From contig CAYURD010000001.1 of assembly GCA_964446865.1 (NCBI GenBank), forward strand, positions 62,001-126,000: a stretch of DNA of 64,000 nucleotides, given 5' to 3'. How positions within the stretch are numbered: position 1 is the first letter of the stretch; each line of letters opens with the position of its first letter. Under the pieces are notes generated by a model. The model saw only the letters and a list, made by a program, of their open reading frames with translations, made no database searches and was not told the origin of the DNA. Positions 1-7,934 of this stretch are shown piece after piece. Made by a program: the position numbers and the translations under genes. The DNA is from Glaciecola sp964446865. GTDB taxonomy: Bacteria; Pseudomonadota; Gammaproteobacteria; Enterobacterales; Alteromonadaceae.

Positions 1-1410
1 ACCAAGCCCAATTACGAGCGCGGTAAAGCCTTTAGAGACATTCTCAGCGCCAAGGCTAGCGTCTATTGTTCTGCGCTCTTCAATCGATATTGGGGCGTTC
101 AGTGAACCGGCCCGAATTAGCGTAGCAAGTTCTTTTGCCGCTTCGGGGCTTGGCATATTGGTGATGCTAAAGCGATTGCCTAGATGCGTTTGAATAGTGG
201 CAACATTAATGACAGTGCTGTGTTTTTGTAACTGATTTGCTTGGCCGCTGTCGTTTTTATACTCCGAAAGCACAGTGACCATTGGCTTACCAATATTGTC
301 TTTAGAAAAACGCGACATGAGTTTGCCGCCTTGTGAATCGAGTAGCAAGTTAACGATGGGTAGACCGTTTTCGTCGACACCTGCTGATGCACTGTGAATA
401 TTAACACCAGCAAATATAGGTTTGCTGAGAATATGAACCGCCTGACCAGCATGATTGTAAAGCGTTTGAGTAGCATCAAACATTGCTTTGTGATAATCAC
501 CTTGAGTATTTGCCATCGCATAAACACCAAGCGTTGCCGTTGATCCAATGATTTTTTGAGCTTGTGCTGGGTTTTTAATTCCCGGTAACTCTATTCGAAT
601 TTGATGTGCGCCTTGCCTAAATACCGCAGCTTCAGTAATGCCTAAAGACGCTATGCGAGTTCGCATAATGTCGAGCGATTGCTGCATCAATTGTTGGGTA
701 AATAAAGCTTGCTGCTTAGGTAAAAACGCGAGTACCAAGCGCTTGTTGTTTTTATTAAGTACTTGCAGCGCATCAAATTTCTGCAGCAAATTAACTAACT
801 CAGTGGATTGCTGTGGATTTAGATGTTCTATGACAATGTGGCCTTGCTCTGTTGACGCCACCTTTATACCAAACAGGCGCTGTTGCTGAATGCTTTGTTT
901 GAGTTCATTCACAAAGCCTTGCATCCTCTCTTGCAAAGCTACATCAATGTCGACTTGCAAGACAAATAATACGCCGCCATGTAAATCTAAACCAAGTTTT
1001 ATGGGTGTAAAACCTGCTTTTGTTAACCAAGTAGGGCTGCTTTGCCGTTCTTCAATTCGAAGTGTGTAATCGCTTGTTAAATGGCTTCGAACGGTATCAC
1101 GAAGCTTATGAACGCCGTATTGCTCACTCATTGATTTAATGACAATTGATTTGGCAACAAGTGAATTCGATTTTTGATTAGGGTTTATTTGTGTTGTTTC
1201 AGTCGATATGCTGATTGGGAGGCCACCCAGACTTTTACTTAACTCAGTGACTAAAGACAAGGCGCCCGATGGCAAGTCCTTTTCATTTGTTTTGGTTTCT
1301 ATTACAAGCACTTGGTGCGTACCATAAAAACTTGGCAGCGCGCTTAATGATAAAACTAAGGTGACAAGTACAATTAGCATGACATGCCATACATTTATTT
1401 TTTGTTTCAT
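1..1410 (-). CDS. secD: SecD-family protein translocase subunit, partial (C-terminus beyond left edge)
   Basis: SecD is an inner-membrane RND-family subunit that works with SecF to draw exported proteins across using the proton gradient. Reading frame is open from an ATG at 1410 to base 1 (470 residues; E. coli SecD is about 615). Visible: a first membrane helix at residues about 10-30 ending in LPSFYG, the LDLHGG motif (usual LDLRGG) opening the periplasmic domain, RTRIASLGI, and ISIEERRTIDASLG leading into the second helix. The usual GPSLG is DASLG and GGVHF is GGVLF, and there is no yajC or tgt upstream, so I infer a second, divergent secD copy rather than the housekeeping one. secF would be expected beyond the left edge. 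Family assignment is sure; paralogue status is inference. Confidence 0.88.
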   Translation of the reverse strand, partial: MKQKINVWHVMLIVLVTLVLSLSALPSFYGTHQVLVIETKTNEKDLPSGALSLVTELSKSLGGLPISISTETTQINPNQKSNSLVAKSIVIKSMSEQYGVHKLRDTVRSHLTSDYTLRIEERQSSPTWLTKAGFTPIKLGLDLHGGVLFVLQVDIDVALQERMQGFVNELKQSIQQQRLFGIKVASTEQGHIVIEHLNPQQSTELVNLLQKFDALQVLNKNNKRLVLAFLPKQQALFTQQLMQQSLDIMRTRIASLGITEAAVFRQGAHQIRIELPGIKNPAQAQKIIGSTATLGVYAMANTQGDYHKAMFDATQTLYNHAGQAVHILSKPIFAGVNIHSASAGVDENGLPIVNLLLDSQGGKLMSRFSKDNIGKPMVTVLSEYKNDSGQANQLQKHSTVINVATIQTHLGNRFSITNMPSPEAAKELATLIRAGSLNAPISIEERRTIDASLGAENVSKGFTALVIGLG

Positions 1411-1513
1411 AATTGATTTCTTTATTTCGTGTGCGCTTAAGCCAGCGCAATTGACCGTGCTTCGGTAATGTCCGAAGATAAATTAAATTGAATACTACGG
1501 TGCTGAAATAAAG

Positions 1514-2062
1514 CTAAGCGGCCTGATATAGACCAAGTTTGAACTGTAAGTTACTGTCTTTCCATGCGCCAAGTCGAAGGCGCTTTTTTGAAGGCGAGAG
1601 TCTTATATACCAAGGGCTGAGATCACCACCATCTATAAGGTGTCGATATAAAGATGCCGACCAATCTTCAGGTAAAAATTCGACTAACAGAAAATAGTCA
1701 ACAAGTGTTTGCTTTACGTGTTGAAAATAGCTTGAGGATGTTCGTGGTGGGTTGTACGAAGGAATATCTTTTAGTGTAGACGCATTTTCTTGATGATAGC
1801 TTTCGTTTGTATCCATTAAAAATACTGAAAATGAGTCAATGACTGCGTCATATTTGCTCAGTTGGTTGTTGATTTGCTTCGATTGCTGCGTGTTGTGCAT
1901 AAGCTGCAGGCTGTGCATAAGCTGCGTGCTGTGCATAAGCTGCGGGCTGTGCAGATATTGTGAAGTGCACATTGCACCACAATTAATGTCAGAGAAAACA
2001 TTAATATTCGATACCAAAAGGCAAATCAGCAAAAATATTGTCAAAAAATTTCGCAAAACCAA
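1514..2062 (-). CDS. Hypothetical secreted protein with hexapeptide repeats
   Basis: 182 residues, function not recognised. The first 24 residues form a signal peptide (basic start MVLRNF, then a hydrophobic run). Residues about 37-60 are four copies of a six-residue repeat of the type LQLMHS/TQLMHS, encoded by an 18-bp tandem DNA repeat. The C-terminal half is non-repetitive, with YIRLSPSKKRLRLGAWKDS, and may be the conserved part. It lies about 100 bp upstream of the SecD-like gene on the same strand and may be co-transcribed with it. An overlapping plus-strand frame is a Cys-rich shadow of the repeat. Confidence 0.55.
   Translation of the reverse strand: MVLRNFLTIFLLICLLVSNINVFSDINCGAMCTSQYLHSPQLMHSTQLMHSLQLMHNTQQSKQINNQLSKYDAVIDSFSVFLMDTNESYHQENASTLKDIPSYNPPRTSSSYFQHVKQTLVDYFLLVEFLPEDWSASLYRHLIDGGDLSPWYIRLSPSKKRLRLGAWKDSNLQFKLGLYQAA
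1885..1956. repeat. 18-bp tandem repeat, four units
   Basis: Four consecutive 18-bp units of the form gctgcRKgYtgtgcataa at 1885-1902, 1903-1920, 1921-1938 and 1939-1956, the last one degenerate at its end. The unit is a multiple of three, so copy-number change would keep the frame of the host gene. Confidence 0.85.
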
Positions 2063-2412
2063 GCTCTAAAATACGCAACACAGTGTTGAGTATGAGGACA
2101 AACATGAAAGAATCAAGTACCTAGCTTTTCTCAGCAAAGACATAAAAACCCAACTTACCCTATAAATATCAATAATTTATTGCTTATTAGATTTTAAAAA
2201 AAGAAAAGTCAGGATCACCATACCAACAATTATTCACACGGTGAATAATTAAAATACATATCATTCACTTCAATTATTTAAATAAGCCGCCTAGGATGTA
2301 TCTACACCACATAGGGTGATTGGTCAAAGAGCTTTGATGTAAGGTCAAGCTTGTAACAGGTTAATTTCAACATGAACCAATACCCGTCTACTCAACAAAT
2401 GAGGAAACGAAA
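2063..2412. promoter_or_regulatory. Control region upstream of isocitrate lyase
   Basis: 350 bp with no credible gene. It is AT-rich and holds the perfect inverted repeat at 2228-2250, a related half-site TATCATTCAC at 2259-2268, and a second inverted repeat TCAAAG-AG-CTTTGA at 2324-2337. A good ribosome binding site (GAGGAAACG) precedes the isocitrate lyase ATG. I could not fix a -10/-35 pair with confidence. Confidence 0.5.
2228..2250. promoter_or_regulatory. Operator-like inverted repeat (possible LysR site)
   Basis: Arms AATTATTCAC and GTGAATAATT are perfect reverse complements around a 3-bp centre (ACG). The core TTCAC-ACG-GTGAA fits the T-N11-A pattern bound by LysR-type regulators. 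A LysR gene lies between isocitrate lyase and malate synthase, and a related palindrome stands upstream of malate synthase. Binding by that regulator is inference. Confidence 0.5.
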
Positions 2413-4008
2413 ATGAACTATCAACAAGCAATCGACAAGTTTACACAACTTAAAGAGCAGCAAAAAACTTGGAGCGCAATCAGCCCGGAATATGCAGCGC
2501 GTATGGAAGCTCAAAACCGTTTTAAAACAGGGCTTGATATCGCAAAGTATACAGCAGGCATTATGCGTAAAGATATGGCTGACTATGACAAAGACAGCAG
2601 CCAATACACGCAATCTTTGGGTTGCTGGCACGGATTTATTGGTCAACAAAAAATGTTGTCGGTGAAAAAACATCAAAGCACCACCGATAAGTCCTATTTG
2701 TACTTATCTGGCTGGATGGTAGCCGCACTTCGTTCTGAATTTGGCCCCTTACCAGACCAATCAATGCACGAAAAAACGACAGTTTCAGCGCTAATTGAAG
2801 AGCTCTATACCTTTTTACGACAAGCCGATGCACGAGAGCTTGGGGATTTATTTAAGCAGCTAGATGCCGCACAAGCAAAGGGTCAAGATACACAAAAAAT
2901 ACAAGCACAAATAGATAATTTTGATTCACATGTTGTGCCCATTATTGCAGACATAGACGCCGGCTTTGGTAACGAAGAAGCCACCTATTTACTGGCTAAG
3001 CAAATGATTGAAGCGGGTGCCTGCTGCATTCAAATTGAAAACCAAGTGTCTGACGCAAAACAGTGTGGCCACCAAGACGGAAAAGTGACCGTCCCTCATG
3101 AAGACTTTTTGGCTAAAATCAACGCTGTCAGATACGCATTTTTAGAACTCGGTGTAGATGATGGCGTAATTGTTGCCCGCACAGATTCATTGGGCGCAGG
3201 CTTAACACAAAAAATTCCTGTTTCAAATAAGCCTGGCGACTTAGCCGACCAATACAACCAATTTTTACAAACTACTCCGGTCGATTCTATAGATGAACTT
3301 GTGAATGGCGACACCGTCATGAAACTAAACGGAGGCTTAGCTAAACCTGTACGTTTGCCCAACGGCTTGTACAAGTTTAAAGACAATACTGGCTTTGACC
3401 GCGTGGTACTTGATTGTATTACATCACTTCAAAATGGCGCAGATTTGCTATGGATAGAAACAGAAAAACCACATGTAGGTCAAATAGCGGCAATGGTAAA
3501 CGCCATCCGCGCAGAAGTCCCTAATGCAAAGCTTGTTTATAATAACTCACCGTCATTTAACTGGACGCTCAACTTCCGTCAACAAGTGTTTGATGCTTGG
3601 GAAGAACAAGGTAAAGACACCAGCGGATACGAACGTTCAGCACTTATGTCGGTGGTTTACGATGATACAGAGCTTGCTGCGCAAGCTGACCAAAAAATCA
3701 AAACCTTTCAAAAAGATGCGGCGGCACAAGCGGGTATATTCCATCATTTGATTACTCTGCCCACTTATCATACAGCAGCACTGTCAACTGACAACCTAGC
3801 AAAAGGCTACTTTGGTGACGACGGCATGTTAGCTTATGTTCGTGGCGTGCAGCGTCAAGAGATAAGACAAGGCTTAGCGTGTGTTAAACACCAAGCAATG
3901 GCAGGCTCTGATTTAGGCGATACACACAAAGAGTACTTCTCTGGAGAGCAAGCGCTTAAAGCTTCTGGTGAAGATAACACAATGAATCAGTTTGATGCGG
4001 TCGTATAA
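2413..4008 (+). CDS. aceA: Isocitrate lyase
   Basis: Cleaves isocitrate to glyoxylate and succinate, the first step of the glyoxylate shunt, needed for growth on acetate or fatty acids; cytoplasmic, Mg-dependent. 531 residues, the length of the Pseudomonas aeruginosa-type enzyme rather than the shorter E. coli form (434). Visible: the metal-binding stretch ADIDAGFGN (179-187), and the active-site loop KQCGH (216-220, catalytic C218), written KKCGH in the E. coli type. The ATG follows GAGGAAACG. An intrinsic terminator follows, so the gene is probably transcribed alone. Its neighbours are a LysR regulator and malate synthase G, which completes the shunt. Confidence 0.96.
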   Translation: MNYQQAIDKFTQLKEQQKTWSAISPEYAARMEAQNRFKTGLDIAKYTAGIMRKDMADYDKDSSQYTQSLGCWHGFIGQQKMLSVKKHQSTTDKSYLYLSGWMVAALRSEFGPLPDQSMHEKTTVSALIEELYTFLRQADARELGDLFKQLDAAQAKGQDTQKIQAQIDNFDSHVVPIIADIDAGFGNEEATYLLAKQMIEAGACCIQIENQVSDAKQCGHQDGKVTVPHEDFLAKINAVRYAFLELGVDDGVIVARTDSLGAGLTQKIPVSNKPGDLADQYNQFLQTTPVDSIDELVNGDTVMKLNGGLAKPVRLPNGLYKFKDNTGFDRVVLDCITSLQNGADLLWIETEKPHVGQIAAMVNAIRAEVPNAKLVYNNSPSFNWTLNFRQQVFDAWEEQGKDTSGYERSALMSVVYDDTELAAQADQKIKTFQKDAAAQAGIFHHLITLPTYHTAALSTDNLAKGYFGDDGMLAYVRGVQRQEIRQGLACVKHQAMAGSDLGDTHKEYFSGEQALKASGEDNTMNQFDAVV

Positions 4009-4033
4009 TATCCGCTAACACATCCAAACAGTT

Positions 4034-4068
4034 AAAAAGACTCGTTAGCCTTGCTACGAGTCTTTTTT
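4034..4068 (+). terminator. Intrinsic terminator after aceA
   Basis: Stem AAAAAGACTCGT paired with ACGAGTCTTTTT, extended by TAGC/GCTA with one bulged T, followed by a run of six T. It isolates aceA from the LysR gene. Confidence 0.85.
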
Positions 4069-4186
4069 ATTGCAATTTACCTTCCTACCAATATCGCATC
4101 GCTTAAATTCCGGCTGCTTGTAGCCTTTTTATAGGATTTAATGGTAGCCTTTAACAGGTAGGCTCTATAAACGTGGACGAGTAAGA

Positions 4187-5125
4187 TTGAACATAGCAAA
4201 AGTTGACTTGAATTTATTGGTGTACCTTGATGTATTGTTACGCGAAGGCAGTGTGACAAGGGCTGCCAACCAACTAAGCATTACCCAACCTGCTATGAGC
4301 AATGGCTTAAAGCGATTAAGAGACCTGTTTAAAGATCCGCTTTTAGTTCGCACAAGTGATGGTATGACGCCTACCAAACGCGCTTTAGAGTTGCAGCCTG
4401 TTATTCGCAATGTACTTGGCCAATTAGAAGCATCAATTCAACCTGAAGTTGAATTTCATGCAGCTACCAGCAAACGCACATTCAGAATAATGACCAGCGA
4501 CTACGCAGAGTCTACATTATTGTTGGGTGTTATAGGTAAATTAGCCACACTTGCCCCTAATATTACCCTTGATCTTATTACACCTAGCGACGTGACATTT
4601 CACGATGTAGAGCAAGGTCGAGTCGACATGGCAATAAATAGATTTGACGAACTGCCTTTGTCGTTTCATCAAAAGGTCATTTGGTACGATACGTTTAGCT
4701 GTGTCATCAAAAGTAATCGTCAAAACGCTGATAATTTTAACCTGCAAGAATATCTATCAGGCCAGCATATATGGGTGAGTAAAACCGGCTTTGGTGTGGG
4801 CGTAGGGATTGATCCAACCGAAGTGCAAAAACTTGGCTGGGTAGACGCAGAATTAACTAAACTAGGCAAACAGCGAGATATAAGGGTATTTACTAGGCAT
4901 TACCACGCAGCACTGCAAATGGCTAAAACTCAAAATCTTATCGCTACCCTACCCAGCAAAGCAGCTAGAATCTTTAAAGATGACGCAGCAGTAAAAATAG
5001 TAGATCCACCTTTTGATATTCCGCCCATTGCCCTAAAAATGGCGTGGAGTGCACTTCTTCAGCATGATGCAGGTCACATTTGGCTGCGCCGCTTAATTGG
5101 TGAAGTGGCCAGCGAGTTGAGTTAA
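4187..5125 (+). CDS. LysR-family transcriptional regulator
   Basis: 312 residues. N-terminal winged helix-turn-helix at about 7-65 (LLREGSVTRAANQLSITQPA then MSNGLKRLR), followed by a substrate-binding domain. TTG start chosen because the frame has a stop just upstream (the GTG at 4174 runs into TAA) and the protein then begins MNIAKVDLNLL, typical for the family. It sits between aceA and malate synthase G in the same direction, so control of the glyoxylate shunt is the simplest guess. A 5-bp inverted repeat AGCCT/AGGCT at 4146-4164 just upstream could be an autoregulatory site. The effector is unknown. Confidence 0.9.
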   Translation: MNIAKVDLNLLVYLDVLLREGSVTRAANQLSITQPAMSNGLKRLRDLFKDPLLVRTSDGMTPTKRALELQPVIRNVLGQLEASIQPEVEFHAATSKRTFRIMTSDYAESTLLLGVIGKLATLAPNITLDLITPSDVTFHDVEQGRVDMAINRFDELPLSFHQKVIWYDTFSCVIKSNRQNADNFNLQEYLSGQHIWVSKTGFGVGVGIDPTEVQKLGWVDAELTKLGKQRDIRVFTRHYHAALQMAKTQNLIATLPSKAARIFKDDAAVKIVDPPFDIPPIALKMAWSALLQHDAGHIWLRRLIGEVASELS

Positions 5126-5193
5126 AAATTAAGTTAAGTGATAGTTTTTATTACATTATCGAATGCCGAGCTGTGATCAAAGCTTATTATAAA

Positions 5194-5207
5194 TATCATG
5201 AATGATA
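5194..5207. promoter_or_regulatory. Palindrome upstream of malate synthase G
   Basis: TATCAT-GA-ATGATA, a perfect 6-bp inverted repeat about 100 bp before the malate synthase start. Its half ATGAATGATA differs at one position from the reverse complement of the TATCATTCAC half-site upstream of aceA (2259-2268), which suggests one shared regulator. Inference from similarity only. Confidence 0.35.
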
Positions 5208-5298
5208 GTTATATTAAATATAATCTAAACAATATTACGCTTGTGCCCTACACTCAACACACGTTCACACTTCCGATGCACACAAAAAGGTACTCATT

Positions 5299-7551
5299 AT
5301 GGAAACCACGCTTCATTCTTCGTCATCAAGCATTAAAGACGCTAAGCAATCCAATACAGGTGGTGATGCAAAACGAGTCATCAATGGCGGCTTGCAAATC
5401 GATAAAGCCTTTTTTGATTTTATTAATCAAGAAGTAATACCTGGAAGCGGATGCCAAGCAGACAATTTTTGGCAAGGTTTTGAAAACATTCTTAAGACAT
5501 TTACCGCCCGCAATGAACAGCTTTTAGCCAAACGAAGCATATTGCAAAATAAGATAGACACCTTTCATCAATCTCAAGCGGATGCAAGTTTTGAGGACTA
5601 TAAAAAATTCTTACATGAAATCGGCTATTTAGTAGACGCACCTGAACCATTTTCTATTTCAACCACGAACACCGACAAAGAAATCGCCACTATGGCGGGT
5701 CCCCAACTGGTTGTACCCATAAATAACGCGCGCTACGCGCTCAACGCTGTTAATGCGCGTTGGGGAAGCTTGTATGACGCCTTGTATGGAACAGATGTGA
5801 TTGAGCAGTCTAATGGCTTAGAAAAAACCAAAGCTTATAATTTGAAGCGCGGGCTTGCCGTCATCAAAAAAGCACGAGAATATTTAGATTTAATCGCACC
5901 ACTGGCCTCGGGCAGTCATTTGCAAAGCATACGGTATGCTATTAATAACGGTCGACTAGAAGTTACACTAGAAGGCGAAACAAAGACGGTAAGCTTAAAA
6001 GATGAAAGCCAATTTGTTGGTTATCAAGGTACATCGCAGCAAATATCAGCCCTGTTAATTAAACACAATGAGCTTCACGCCGAAATCCAAATCGACAAAA
6101 AAGATAGCATTGGTCAATCTGATCCCGCAGGCATAAAAGACATATTGCTTGAAGCTGCGCTGACCACTATTATGGATTGTGAAGACTCGGTTGCCGCAGT
6201 TGATGCTCAAGATAAAATAAAGGTCTATCGCAACTGGCTAGGACTAATGCGAGGCGATTTAAGTATCACCATGCAAAAGGGAGATGCGCAAATCAAACGA
6301 AGCATGGCGCCAGACCGTGTTTATCATAAACCTGAGAGTAGCAACATTCACGATACATTGACCCTTTCAGGGCGAAGCTTGATGTTTAACAGAAATGTTG
6401 GGCACTTAATGCGCAATGACGCAATTTTATTTGAAGGTGAACACATATTTGAAGGCATTATGGATGGCGTAGTGACTTCACTTATCGCTAAACATGATTT
6501 ACGCCATAACGGTAGATATAAAAATAGTAAAACGGGCAGTATTTATATTGTAAAACCTAAGATGCATGGCCCAGAAGAAGTCGCACTAACGCATGATTTA
6601 TTTAATGCAGTTGAGGACTTACTTGACCTGCCTCGTTATACAATAAAAGTGGGGATAATGGACGAAGAGCGCCGCACTAGCGTCAACTTAGCCGCCTGCA
6701 TCCATGGCGCCAAAGAACGCGTAGTATTCATAAATACCGGCTTTTTGGATCGCACCGGTGATGAAATCCATACCTCGATGCTAAAAGGTGCTTTTGCGCC
6801 AAAGGCAGAACTTAAACAAATGCCATGGATAGGTGCTTACGAAAACGCAAATGTAAGCATTGGCCTACAAAGTGGTTTGTCGGGGAAAGCGCAAATCGGT
6901 AAAGGTATGTGGCCTATTCCTGATCAAATGGCCAACATGCTTGAAGCAAAAATTGCGCATCCTCAATCGGGGGCCAATACCGCGTGGGTGCCCTCGCCGA
7001 CTGGCGCCACCTTGCACGCCCTGCATTACCATCAAGTCAAAGTATTTGATATCCAACAAGGTAAGCTAAACGCCCCTAACGAGCTAAACACAATTTTACA
7101 AATCCCGTTACTAGGTGATAGGCAGTTAAGCCAGGCACAAATCAATAATGAATTGGATAACAATATTCAAGGGATTTTAGGGTATGTGGTTCGCTGGGTT
7201 CACCAAGGCATAGGCTGTTCAAAAGTACCCGATATTAATAATGTAGGCTTGATGGAAGACAGAGCAACCTTACGAATTTCTAGCCAGCACATAGCAAATT
7301 GGTTGGAACATAAATTGATTTCGCCGCAACAGGTAGAAGCAAGCTTACTTAAAATGGCGGCCTTGGTAGACTCGCAAAACAGTAAAGATGCGGATTATAT
7401 TCCAATGGGCCCTGATTACGCGTCATCTATTGGCTTTCAAGCGGCAACTGAGCTTATTTTTAAAGGCAAACGTCAACCTAGCGGCTACACAGAGCCCTTG
7501 TTGCACGCCAAACGCCTAGAAATGAAACGAGCACTTTTGGCTAAGAATTAG
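5299..7551 (+). CDS. glcB: Malate synthase G
   Basis: Condenses glyoxylate with acetyl-CoA to malate, the second step of the glyoxylate shunt; cytoplasmic, Mg-dependent. 750 residues (E. coli GlcB 723, with a shorter N-terminus). Family blocks are in order: AGPQLVVPINNARYALNAVN, DCEDSVAAVDA, GRSLMFNRNVGHLM, KPKMHGPEEVA, GIMDEERRTS, NTGFLDRTGDE, GKGMWPIPDQM, LMEDRATLRISSQHIANWL. These include the acidic and arginine residues of the active site. Isoform G, not A, is paired here with isocitrate lyase, with a LysR gene between them. About 20 extra low-complexity residues (Ser/Lys/Asp) precede the conserved start. Confidence 0.96.
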   Translation: METTLHSSSSSIKDAKQSNTGGDAKRVINGGLQIDKAFFDFINQEVIPGSGCQADNFWQGFENILKTFTARNEQLLAKRSILQNKIDTFHQSQADASFEDYKKFLHEIGYLVDAPEPFSISTTNTDKEIATMAGPQLVVPINNARYALNAVNARWGSLYDALYGTDVIEQSNGLEKTKAYNLKRGLAVIKKAREYLDLIAPLASGSHLQSIRYAINNGRLEVTLEGETKTVSLKDESQFVGYQGTSQQISALLIKHNELHAEIQIDKKDSIGQSDPAGIKDILLEAALTTIMDCEDSVAAVDAQDKIKVYRNWLGLMRGDLSITMQKGDAQIKRSMAPDRVYHKPESSNIHDTLTLSGRSLMFNRNVGHLMRNDAILFEGEHIFEGIMDGVVTSLIAKHDLRHNGRYKNSKTGSIYIVKPKMHGPEEVALTHDLFNAVEDLLDLPRYTIKVGIMDEERRTSVNLAACIHGAKERVVFINTGFLDRTGDEIHTSMLKGAFAPKAELKQMPWIGAYENANVSIGLQSGLSGKAQIGKGMWPIPDQMANMLEAKIAHPQSGANTAWVPSPTGATLHALHYHQVKVFDIQQGKLNAPNELNTILQIPLLGDRQLSQAQINNELDNNIQGILGYVVRWVHQGIGCSKVPDINNVGLMEDRATLRISSQHIANWLEHKLISPQQVEASLLKMAALVDSQNSKDADYIPMGPDYASSIGFQAATELIFKGKRQPSGYTEPLLHAKRLEMKRALLAKN

Positions 7552-7613
7552 CCTCAGACAAAAGATACAAGTGCTTAATTGCAGATAAATGTAAATTGTT
7601 AGGTAGTCTGGGC

Positions 7614-7642
7614 TTGACGCCCTACGCAAAGAGCGTTACATT
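7614..7642 (+). promoter_or_regulatory. Promoter of the leu operon
   Basis: -35 TTGACG (7614-7619), 17-bp spacer, -10 TACATT (7637-7642). It lies 33 bp before the leader peptide start, so the expected transcript begins near 7649. It matches the sigma-70 consensus in 5 of 6 and 4 of 6 positions. Confidence 0.6.
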
Positions 7643-7674
7643 TCTGTTATTAAACCAAACAAAGGAAGACAAGC

Positions 7675-7770
7675 GTGAAAAACTTATCATCACAATCGTG
7701 CAAATGCATGACGTCTATCCTGCTACTCTTAGTACTGGCGAATTTACTTTCGGCAAAAACGCACGGGTAG
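7675..7770 (+). CDS. leuL: Leucine-rich leader peptide of the leu operon
   Basis: 31 residues from a GTG behind a strong ribosome site (AAAGGAAGAC). The middle is SILLLLVLANLLSA: four consecutive Leu codons at 7720-7731, one at 7735-7737 and two at 7744-7749, using CTG, CTA, CTC, TTA and CTT. E. coli LeuL is 28 residues and also has four Leu in a row. The stop codon lies inside the first strand of the antiterminator, as attenuation requires. With enough charged tRNA-Leu the ribosome reaches the stop, and the terminator at 7789-7817 forms. When leucine is short it stalls on the Leu codons, and the alternative pairing lets transcription enter leuABCD. Mechanism inferred from the sequence layout and the enterobacterial precedent. 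Confidence 0.85.
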   Translation: MKNLSSQSCKCMTSILLLLVLANLLSAKTHG

Positions 7771-7817
7771 CTGTTTGTAAACATTTTTAAAAACCCGTGC
7801 ATTGCGCGGGTTTTTTT
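7761..7817 (+). promoter_or_regulatory. leu attenuator: antiterminator and terminator strands
   Basis: Strand 2 GCACGGGT (7761-7768) is the exact reverse complement of strand 3 ACCCGTGC (7793-7800), giving an 8-bp antiterminator. Strand 3, extended as AAACCCGTGC, also pairs with GCGCGGGTTT (7804-7813) around ATT, with one G-U pair, followed by TTTTTTT: the terminator. A possible strand 1, CGTGC at 7697-7701, complements the first five bases of strand 2. Confidence 0.82.
7789..7817 (+). terminator. Attenuator terminator of the leu operon
   Basis: Ten-base-pair hairpin with a 3-base loop and seven T, about 120 bp before leuA. It is the 3:4 hairpin of the attenuator. Confidence 0.85.
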
Positions 7818-7934
7818 ATGTGCTTTTATTTTTGCCCTTTTATAAGCGACGTTGTGGTAATAAACACAACAATAAATGTAATAAAATTAATATAATAAAG
7901 AATAAGCACACGCAACCATACCACCGGAGGCAAT

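Noticed and set aside
1885..1956. Possible CRISPR array
   Set aside because: Units are contiguous 18-mers with no spacers, in a coding frame; the same applies to the 15-bp and 12-bp repeats.
1839..2069. 76-residue Cys-rich plus-strand frame
   Set aside because: It is the antisense shadow of the 18-bp repeat in the secreted protein; no ribosome site, and its composition is set by the repeat.
7596..7790. 64-residue frame upstream of leuA
   Set aside because: It begins before the promoter -35 box, has no ribosome site and overlaps the leucine leader in another frame.
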